The notes below the pieces were generated by a model. The model was given only the letters and a program-made list of their open reading frames with translations, made no database searches and had not been told where the DNA came from. Below are positions 56,701 to 64,000 of a stretch of DNA of 64,000 nt, piece by piece. The position numbers were made by a program, and so were the translations under genes. This stretch comes from Closterium sp. Naga37s-1. Lineage: Eukaryota > Streptophyta > Zygnematophyceae > Desmidiales > Closteriaceae. Position 1 is the first letter of the stretch. Each line of letters begins with the position of its first letter. The stretch spans positions 906,001 through 970,000 of the forward strand of contig CANJKZ010001112.1 of NCBI GenBank assembly GCA_947471745.1. Direction: 5' to 3'.

Positions 56701-58684
56701 TTCTCGTCCTGTTCCCAGGCGAGCGTTCCGCGTGCCTCGGCGAGGCTCTTCCGCCGAAGCTCTTCGGCTTCTTGTTGTGCCAATGTCTCTTCTTCCGTGG
56801 GCGAGAGCGGTTTCTTAGAATCGCGCCGGTGAGAGTAGATCTCTGCCGCCTTTCGTTCGGTGTAGGGCCAGGGATTCCCGTGCGCGTCGAAGGTGCCGAC
56901 GCCAACGCCGCGGAGCATTCCTTGGAGATGCTGGGATGCGGGTCCGGGAAGAGGGTGTTGCGGTGTGCCGAATACGACCCGTGTAGCTGTTTCCAACTCC
57001 AGTTGGGAGAGACCCTCTTCAGGCGGTGCGTCTCGCTCTGTTTCGCGAATGGCGGCAAGGCCACGGCCGGCGATCGCGCTCGTCGAAGACGTTGGTGTGT
57101 GGCAGTCCCTGCAGACGCCGTCGGGATCGGGGTCGTGCAGCGCGAGCTCGCGGGGGTGTGAGTGGTGTGGCACCCAGGGGCGCCCATCAGGGTGCTTCCA
57201 ATCGCGGCGATGAATGTGTTCGAAGCGCAGGGGGACGAGGTCAATCAATTCCTGCGAATCGCCGCTGCAGTCGGGAATGTCGAAGTCGAGAACGTATACG
57301 CCGTTCTCGGTGCGCGCCCGTCCGATCTGCTTGCGCTCCTTGTTCGGCATCGTGAAGTGGAGCAGGATGTCGCGCGTCTCGGGGTCGGTGCTGAGGATGA
57401 CTCCGCAATCCAGGAGTTGTGCCGCCGAGAGCAAATTAAAGCGCAGGTTCTGCACAATCAACACGTCGTTAAGTGTGATGTGCGTTCGGCTCCCTCGTGC
57501 CTTGAGCACCACGATACCTTGCGCGCTTGCGCGCAGCCGCGTGTTGTTCGCCACTGTGACGTAAGTGACGACGGGAGTGGGGACGGCGTTGGATATGTAA
57601 CGCTCGGAGCCCACCATATGCTGCCCACAGCAGCTGTCCAGGTACCAGTTGTTGTAGCGCCTGTTGTCGTTTCGCGCGAGCAGCGCCAGTCGCGGAGTGA
57701 CGATGTGTGGAGTGTCCACCTTCAGAAACTGTTCGCGCGCGATCCACTCGATCGGTGCCAGCCGCATGTCAGGTACGTGCGGAGGGCTCTCAAGCAGCGG
57801 GACTGGTAGATTCCAGTCCTGGTTGTCGTCGTCGCTGTAGTCGTGATGCGGGTTGAACGGGTTGTTGTTGGTGAACGCTCCGATGGGGTGCGGTGCTGGC
57901 TCAGGTGAGGGTGAGCGAACACGGCGACGACGTGATTCGCCTGTCATGGCCATGTTGCTCATGACATTGCGCGTAGGGGCAGTTGATGGCTGCTGCTGCT
58001 GATGCTGAACGGTTGAGTTCAGATTGCGCGCGGGTGGGGGTTGATACCCTTGGGCTGGACGCATGTCGCCTCGTGCGTCTTGTCGGCCGGACCAGTTGCT
58101 CGGATTGGTCTGGCGAGGGCGAGATCGGAACTTATATCGATCCGCCAAATGCCCGAAGTTTCTGCAGATTTTGCAGTAGAGGCGCCGCGGTCGTCGCTCT
58201 TCGTTGTTGTCGGCGTAGAAGGCGAGCCGTTCACGTTCTCGTCGTGGCGCTGGTCGCTGCTGATCCATATCCCGTTGTTCGACGAGAAGGGCGGCGCAAA
58301 GGGCGGCCTCCGAGATGACCCCCTGCTGTCGGAGGAGCGCCTTGCAGGGCCGCCACTCTGGGCCAAGCCCTTGACGCACAATGTTCACGAAGATTTCCTC
58401 GGAAAACGAGCTTCCCAACTTCACGATTTGATCGCGAAGGCTCCGACAGCGGTTAATGTAGCTGTTGACCTTCTCCCCTGAGGTAATCTTAGTTTCCAGC
58501 AGTTGCTGGAGTAGTCGGCTCGAGGAGACGGAGTCCTTGGGCTGATACACGCCGTTCAGGTGGCGCCAAGCGTCGAGGGTTGGGGCAGCCGATGTCTTGT
58601 ATGAACGAATGTTCAGCTGCTCCGCCGGCGACATGTTACGCAGAAGAATCCCGTACGCCATCAGGGACTCGTTATAATAGCGAG

Positions 58685-59031
58685 TGTCAGAATCCCAACC
58701 ACTAGACCATTGGGATAAAAGGGCTTGTTAAGTAGCGGGTCAGTGCGCCCATAACCCCCCCAGGACAACGAGCCTGTAACCCTTCCCTAGGATCAATCGG
58801 GGATCACCAGTGGACCTCTGACACCCCCCCGCACTGGGATGCCCGAAGTGCACACACCGGGATTCGAACCCGAGACCTTCGCTCTGATACCATGTCAGAA
58901 TCCCAACCACTAGACCATTGGGATAAAAGGGCTTGTTAAGTAGCGGGTCAGTGCGCCCATAACCCCCCCAGGACAACGAGCCTGTAACCCTTCCCTAGGA
59001 TCAATCGGGGATCACCAGTGGACCTCTGACA
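58685..59031 (-). mobile_element. Miniature LTR element (SMART-like), copy 1
   Basis: 347 bp: LTR 58685-58823 (139 bp), core 58824-58892 (69 bp), LTR 58893-59031 (139 bp). The two LTRs are identical by eye and carry the termini TGTCAGA..TCTGACA. The perfect 5-bp duplication GCGAG flanks it (58680-58684 and 59032-59036). In element sense the core starts TGGTATCAGAGC and ends in a GCGGGGGG polypurine tract; it encodes nothing. It lies inside copia E gag and must be mobilised by proteins of another LTR element. Identical LTRs imply insertion later than copia E. Confidence 0.93.
58860..58917 (-). promoter_or_regulatory. Pol III A box and B box in miniature element copy 1
   Basis: On the minus strand the A box TGGTCTAGTGG lies at 58917-58907 (inside the 5' LTR end) and the B box GGTTCGAATCC at 58870-58860 (inside the core), 47 bp apart start to start. 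Both fit the tRNA promoter consensus. The bases following the A box (TTGGGATTC) and around the B box (T-stem TCGGG/CCCGG) recall tRNA-Glu. Confidence 0.6.
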
Positions 59032-59570
59032 GCGAGTTCTTGCGTCGTCGGTGTCCTCAGCAGGTGCCGAGTAGCTCCCGTCGAAATAATGATAAATCTG
59101 CGCGTTTTGCAGCAGCAGCTCCAGCTGCCGTCAAAGCACACACTTGTCTTTATTTTTGATATGCTCAAAAACCTTGATTGCGCGGAGAGAATTGCTTCAT
59201 CGCTGGGACAGGGAGTCTTGGGGGTTGAGCCATTCGTATCTAGGGAGAAGCCTTGCGGGGCGGAGTTTTGGCCGTTTGGGGCCGGTTGAGTGGGTTGGGA
59301 AGAAGTTCCCGCATCGCCATTCCGCAATGACTGGAGCCCTTGCTCCAGGCTCGTGAGTCGCTGAAGCAGTTGTGCGAGGACGGCGGAAGGAATCGTCGTC
59401 GTTTCCTCGTTTGTCGCAGCCAGGTTGGGCTGCGCTTCAGCCGTCAGATTCGTCTGACCTCCAGATCCTCCGGCCATTCTTACACGTGATCGTGTGCCGG
59501 ACGCCACTTTCCGAATGTCGCAGATTTCGGAGATGGCGGTGCGAAGGATTCCTGAGTCGCTCTCATACCA

Positions 59571-60019
59571 TGCTGCGATCAGAAGTTGATCGTGGCCTAG
59601 GATCTACTCAGGAAGGTTCGCACGCAGAGAAGTGATGTTGGTGGGCCCTTGACCTCAATAGCAGAGTGAGTGTAAAATGCTTTGAGATGAAATAAAACAT
59701 GCAAATACAGCAAATATAAATATGAGTACAGGGGAGATGAAACGACCTAGCTAGCCATGTACTCTAAGGGGTACATTCCCTTATTCAAATACATTCCCAA
59801 CCGTGCGGCGCGAACAGTTACGAAACTGTTCCCGCCGAAACCATCCTGCCTGCAGCTGCCTGATGCTGTCTGCTCCGACGGTTCAGATGCGTCCCAACTG
59901 TCTGACGCTTCGAGTCGTTTCCAACCGTCTGATGCTTCGCGTTCATTCGTGATACTGCGTGCTTCTCTTTGCTGCGGTGAGGAGTGCACAGTAATATTCA
60001 AGTATTACTATTCGTAACA
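59571..60019 (-). repeat. 5' LTR of copia E
   Basis: 449 bp, six transitions away from the 3' LTR. On its inner side is the primer site TGGTATGAGAGC (59570-59559). On its outer side, once the miniature element is removed, the sequence is 'ccccccttcactcc', identical to the sequence inside the 3' LTR. Confidence 0.9.
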
Positions 60020-60021
60020 CC

Positions 60022-60366
60022 TGTCAGAGGTCCACTGGTGATCCCCGATCGATCCTAGGGAAGGGTTACAGGCACGTTGGCCTGGGGGGTTATGGGCGCA
60101 CTGACCCGCTACTTAACAAGCCCTTTTATCCCAATGGTCTAGTGGTTGGGATTCTGACATGGTATCAGAGCGAATGTCTCGGGTTCGAATCCTGGTGTGT
60201 GCACTTCGGGCATCCCAGTGCGGGGGGGTGTCAGAGGTCCACTGGTGATCCCCGATCGATCCTAGGGAAGGGTTACAGGCACGTTGGCCTGGGGGGTTAT
60301 AGGCGCACTGACCCGCTACTTAACAAGCCCTTTTATCCCAATGGTCTAGTGGTTGGGATTCTGACA
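60022..60366 (+). mobile_element. Miniature LTR element (SMART-like), copy 2
   Basis: 345 bp: LTR 60022-60159 (138 bp), core 60160-60228 (69 bp), LTR 60229-60366 (138 bp). I see one difference between the LTRs (ATGGG versus ATAGG). The 5-bp duplication ACACC flanks it (60017-60021 and 60367-60371). The core begins with the primer site TGGTATCAGAGC and ends GCGGGGGGG. The insertion point straddles the last three bases of the copia E LTR. Compared with copy 1, a few base differences and one G fewer in a G-run show it is an independent insertion of the same family. Confidence 0.93.
60135..60192 (+). promoter_or_regulatory. Pol III A box and B box in miniature element copy 2
   Basis: A box TGGTCTAGTGG at 60135-60145, in the last part of the 5' LTR. 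B box GGTTCGAATCC at 60182-60192, in the core. Spacing is 47 bp, as in tRNA genes. The primer site TGGTATCAGAGC sits between them, where a tRNA would have its anticodon arm. Confidence 0.6.
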
Positions 60367-60371
60367 ACACC

Positions 60372-61006
60372 CCCCTTCACTCCGGAAATTGAGGGTTGTT
60401 TCGAACTATATGGTTTTAAGGAATTAACGATTCAGACTCCGCTTAAGAGTCAGCGGGAAAATAAAAACATGGTTGCAGCGGAAGATCCAGTCTTTACGTT
60501 GCGGTCTCAAAGTCACACTCTCACAACATCGACACTTAACAATGCCACGGATAGCCTCTAGTTCCTTGGGTGTCTGATCCCCAAAGCCAAAAAAGGTCCA
60601 ATTGGGCTTAAAGCCAAAACTGACGGGGTGTGAAATTGGCGCGGGCTAGGTGTACAACAACGTGTGTATCCTCCAAGTTCTATCTGAATTTATCTGAAGC
60701 CCCCCACATCATATATTTCGGAAATTCGTTCAAACTGAATGAAGTTATTGCGAGTGACATTGCTGTTTCGCTACACAGGTTTCCACAAATACTCCTATAA
60801 CAACAAATTCTCCCTGATGCCAAACCTCGCTGCCATCACACTCAAACCTTTGTACCAGGCTTCAAACCTGTACCCTTGGATTCAGTGGAGCATTAAAAAA
60901 GCCTGAGAAAGTGATGAACTCATAATACATGAAAGTGAAAGAACTACTGTACTCAAATTCAGAAATGGTATCTGCAACAAAATTGCACTGCAACGCTGCA
61001 GGTCAA
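60372..61006. other. Interval between copia E and the UROD-like gene
   Basis: The first bases ('ccccttcactcc') look like an E-type polypurine region. The rest has no recognisable coding sequence. The part near 61000 is probably the 3' untranslated region of the UROD-like gene. Confidence 0.45.
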
Positions 61007-64000
61007 TCAACAGCCACTGGTATAACGGCGCCTCCTAGATGGACTTGACAGCGACGATAGCGAGTGGCGGGCCGAAGCAAGCAGTGCTGATGAGAGAGAC
61101 GGGAAGGCTGCAGCAGCAGCCACACCTTTAGGCACCGTGTCCCCCACACTCCATGTGGCATGAATAGCAGCAATGGCGTCATTTGAAGCAGCCTGACTGG
61201 TATGGGCACGACCCGTTCTCTCAGTGTCTTTCCCTGCACTCTGGACATACGCCTCACTGGGTTGGCCGCGGCCTGCAGGGTCGGAACTGCCTTGGAAACC
61301 AGGCACAGCAGCTGCACTCCCACCCCGGAACCTCTCGCTCTCTTCTCTCGCCAGCTGGCAAAACAGAGCAACTGCTTCCTCGGGAGTATCCTGCACAACC
61401 CCATGGCCGATATTCAGCACATGCCGCGACCCTCCCCCTTGCTTAATACACTCCGCTACAGCTTCCCTCAGGTATTCCCTAGGTCCCAGCAATGCCATGG
61501 GATCAACGTTCCCCTGCAGCACCACGCCTTCTCCCAACAGCCTCCGCGCCTCACTCATATCACAACCCCAGTCTAGCCCGACAATGTTCGCCGGGCAGTT
61601 TTCAGCTATGAGGTGGAGTTTGCCGGTGCTGCCGATGGTTTGCAGGAGGACGGGCGCGTGCGGGCGCGCGGACTGGATGCGGGAGATGAGGCGGTTGGTG
61701 TAGGGGAGGGAGAAGGCGGCGAACTGCGGCGGGGAGAGGTGGTGCGCCCACGAGTCAAACACTTGGATGATCTGATGAGGGACGAGGGAGGGATGGAGAG
61801 GAGACGAGTTAGGGTCGGACCAAGAAGAGATCATGCGGAGGGAGAGAGAGTACGGCGAATGGGGGACGAAGAGATGGTGTGCGATCAAGTCAAACACGGG
61901 GATGAGAATACAAGGAAAAGCAAAGAAGTCGGAAAACACTGCGACGCGCAGCAAAACATCAACGCGCCCAGAGCCACAGCCGTAATCACCTGTGCGCCGC
62001 AGTCGATCTGGTGGATGGCGAGGGCGAAAAGGGCATCCTCGAAGAAGGCGAGAATGTCGTGGAGGAGATCGGGGTCTGCACGGGGTAGACAGAAGGCGAA
62101 GGGGGGTGCAATGGTGGAATGGTATGAGAGGTCGAGATTGGAAGAGAGAAAAGCCGGCATGGGAGAGGTGGCACGACAGCCAATCTAAATACACAACAGG
62201 CCACAACACGCACCGTGCATCATCATCAGCTTGGTGAGAAACAGGTTCTGGTCTGCCTGTCCCTCCACTGCGTGCGCAACCACACTCCACGGCGCCCCCA
62301 CGAACCCCATCACCGCTGCCCCGCCGTCCCTGTCCCCGCTACTATCGCACCCGCTGCTATCCCTGCTGCTGCTGCTGCTGGTGGAGGCGGCGGCGGCCGC
62401 CGCGACTGTTTCACGCCGGAGAGCGTTGAGCACGGGACGGAGGTACGGCAGCTGCGAGTCGGGATCGTCCAAGGGCCTGCCGAGACGAGAGCGACAGAGA
62501 CAAGGGAGAGTGTGAGTTGCGTTTAAGGCGCGGTTTTAGAGAAACGAAGTACAACGGCGTATCTCACTCCACCGACAGCGACATTACTCTTAAAAGATCC
62601 TCCCACGACCGCACGGGTGTAGCGACGACGGCGCCTCTTCCCCGCACCATGTCGAACTCGAGCCCCACGCCCGGCAGCACCAACTATCCCACCCTACCGA
62701 TACCACGACCTTTTTTCTATCGCAACCTACCTTAACCTCAGGAGGTCTTCTCGCGACCGCACGGGTGTAGCCACGACGGCGCCTCTTCCCCGCACCATGT
62801 CGAACTCGAGCCCCACGCCCGGCAGCACCAACTATCCCACCCGACCGATACCACGACCTTTTTTCTATCGCAACCTACCTTAACCTCAGGAGGTCTTCTC
62901 GCGACCGCACGGGTGTAGCCACGACGGCGCCTCTTCCCCGCACCATGTCGAACTCGAGCCCCACGCCCGGCAGCACGGCCAGCACGTCCGAAAACAGCAC
63001 CACCGCGTCCGTCGCAAACTTTCGCCACGGCAGCAGCGACAGCTCTGTTACCAGCTCGGGGTTCTCGAGACGGTCCCTGAATGAATAGCCTTCGGAGAGC
63101 CTGCGGAAAACAAGGCACGGAGAGACAATGGAAAGAAAGAAAGATTAGTCAAGAAAAGGTGAAGTACAAGGGAGATCGACGTCAGTACGCAGGAACCAAG
63201 GTAGCAGCACTTGCGAATGAACAGCTCATAACGCCGCGAAAGGGAAACCAGCTACCAGTGGCCAGTGTGAAGAGAGTACGGGCTGCATATTAAAGAAACG
63301 CGGAGAGTGGGAGCAAAGAACAACGCTCACCTTCGAAAATCTTCCAAGTAACGGCCTGACTGACGCAACAACCAGACTGGCGTACGCTCCGCTTCTGCAA
63401 AACGGGAGGAAAAAAACAAAAGCCACGAAATAAAGCCACTCAGACTGCAGGCAGGTACGAAGGATGGTCATTAACAACTGGGGCTGACGGAGAATAATGC
63501 GGCAATGACACAGCTGACGTGAGCAACGGCTAGAAGCGATCATACAGACTCGGTACCGGGACTCGACCACGGGCGGGGTCTGCGTACCTTCGCCTCGAGC
63601 CACTCGCAGCAGCAGCGGGTCTTTCGCGACGACCTTCCGCTCTGCCACATTCCCACGCGACGGAGGTCGCTCTAAGGGGTTTCCCCGCGATGGAGGCCGG
63701 GGAATAGCTGGTTGCACACGCGACGCAGACGATAAAAGCGGCTGGTCTACTTCAGTGGCAATCATGGGCTGCCAGTCTGGCGTGGCGATTATAGACGTCT
63801 GCCTTGCTGACGTGGATTGAGTCGCAGGGTGGGATTCTCGGACTCTGTCGTTACTGTTGCTGGCGAGAGGCGAGTGAGAAGCCTGAACGGGTACGATGAA
63901 CCTGGACGGTCGCGATCCCTGCTTGCTCGGCGAATCGCATGCTGCTATGTCGCCAGAAACAAGGGACTGGGACCAGCCCAATGTGGGCGCTAGCGCTAGC
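61007..64000 (-). CDS. Uroporphyrinogen decarboxylase-like gene, six exons visible, 5' end beyond window
   Basis: Family role: decarboxylation of uroporphyrinogen III to coproporphyrinogen III in heme and chlorophyll synthesis, in plastids of plants. Exons inferred from splice sites and phase: 64000-63588 (partial), 63394-63331, 63100-62879, 62476-62214, 62075-61990, 61771-61007. Landmarks: DPLLLRVARGE; PVWLLRQSGRY, where the family has W-x-M-R-Q-A-G-R; LFSDVL with the catalytic Asp; DDPDSQLPYL; GFVGAPWSVVAHAVEGQ; GAQ joined to IIQVFDSW; GLDWGCDM; LQGNVDP; NIGHG. The usual T/S-Y-x-V-E-G-G reads AHAVEGQ, losing the conserved Tyr. About 80 extra residues follow the domain. The Ser/Arg-rich start may include a transit peptide. 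The structure is intact, so probably a divergent paralogue. Confidence 0.85.
62598..62975. repeat. 148-bp tandem triplication across a UROD splice donor
   Basis: Units recur at a spacing of 148 bp ('cgaccgcacgggtgta' at about 62606, 62754 and 62902). Each contains the end of exon 3 ('cctcttccccgcaccatgtc'). The second and third also contain its splice donor (AAG/GTAGGT, at 62879 for the exon used here and 62731 for the extra copy). The left-most copy has a degraded donor. The copies add exon-like sequence to the intron. Confidence 0.85.

Larger units (their letters stand above)
56439..59507 (-). pseudogene. Copia E gag and protease, split by a miniature LTR element
   Basis: Gag begins MASGTRSRVRMAGGSGG at 59507, changes frame near 59105, and is interrupted at 59031-58685. 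It resumes (YYNESLMAYGILLRNMSPAE) with the target duplication accounting for the join. The zinc knuckle reads CKICRNFGHLADRY, with the last Cys replaced by Tyr. The protease motif is LDSCCGQHMVG (about 57640) rather than DSGA/DSGC. A long, charged, unassigned linker of over 250 residues follows before integrase. Two Cys-related changes, a frame change and an insertion make this copy inactive. Confidence 0.85.
52818..60019 (-). mobile_element. Copia E: full-length Ty1/copia element, moderately aged
   Basis: Two 449-bp LTRs (52818-53266 and 59571-60019) enclose gag, protease, integrase, reverse transcriptase and RNase H. I count six differences between the LTRs, all transitions. It has an initiator tRNA-Met-type primer site (59570-59559) and a polypurine tract AAGGGGGG beside the 3' LTR. 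It is interrupted by a miniature LTR element in gag and abutted by another at its right LTR. No matching target-site duplication is seen (CCTGA left; CCTGT, then CCCCC once the small element is removed). The right flank instead repeats the element's own polypurine region. Confidence 0.92.

Noticed and set aside
60160-60228. Functional tRNA gene at the miniature element core
   Set aside because: A and B boxes are good, but the acceptor stem does not pair and the anticodon arm is replaced by the primer-binding site. It is a promoter-like module, not a tRNA.

Overview
This is eukaryotic nuclear DNA and is almost entirely a nest of transposable elements. The only clear host gene is a multi-exon, plant-type uroporphyrinogen-decarboxylase-like gene at the right edge (61007 to beyond 64000, minus strand). 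Spliceosomal introns with GT..AG borders, several Ty1/copia lineages primed by initiator tRNA-Met, GC-rich coding sequence and the UROD homologue point to a green or streptophyte alga. The very long Gly/Ala/Pro-rich copia polyprotein resembles proteins I remember from Closterium (Zygnematophyceae). That is a recollection, not a search result.

Layout. 1-1202: degenerate tandem repeats. 1203-8505: complete, very young copia element A1 (minus), with identical 126-bp LTRs, a perfect GGACC target-site duplication and an uninterrupted 1967-residue gag-pol. 9295-11485: decayed, intron-containing pogo/Tigger-type DNA transposon. 11995-14470 and 17795-18592: two relics of a non-LTR retrotransposon. 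16640-17512: an unrecognised Pro/Gln-rich relic. 19051-21500: a Plavaka-like (CACTA-related) transposase with several well-spliced exons. 21485-23448: three kinds of tandem repeat, ending in a 16-copy 37-bp minisatellite. 23452-28066: 5'-truncated copia A2. 28067-31066: copia C, interrupted by a terminal-inverted-repeat insertion. 31877-33590: copia A3 fragment. 34976-38281: copia D, nearly open. 38451-41940 and 42930-43985: copia B1 and B2, heavily decayed. 43986-46486 and 48346-50560: copies A4 and A5, which have lost the gag N-terminus and carry GC-rich tandem arrays. 47967-48345: one exon of an unknown repeat protein. 51260-52698: a 1.4-kb non-autonomous LTR element. 52818-60019: copia E, about 1.3% LTR divergence by eye. 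58685-59031 and 60022-60366: two miniature LTR elements of about 345 bp.

The most interesting system is this miniature LTR family. Each copy is two 138-139-bp LTRs around a 69-bp core containing little more than a primer-binding site and a polypurine tract. Both copies have perfect 5-bp target-site duplications. Across the LTR/core junction lie a consensus tRNA A box and a perfect B box at tRNA-like spacing, with resemblance to tRNA-Glu. This would be a tRNA-type counterpart of the 5S-bearing Cassandra elements. Second, the protease-integrase linker of copia E contains six in-frame Gly-Trp-Gly motifs, an Argonaute-hook-like array not expected in a copia polyprotein.

The elements depend on one another. 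The miniature elements and the 1.4-kb element have no proteins and must borrow reverse transcriptase and integrase from copia elements, while most copia copies here have lost an active-site residue or a reading frame. A1 is the only copy that looks recently mobile.
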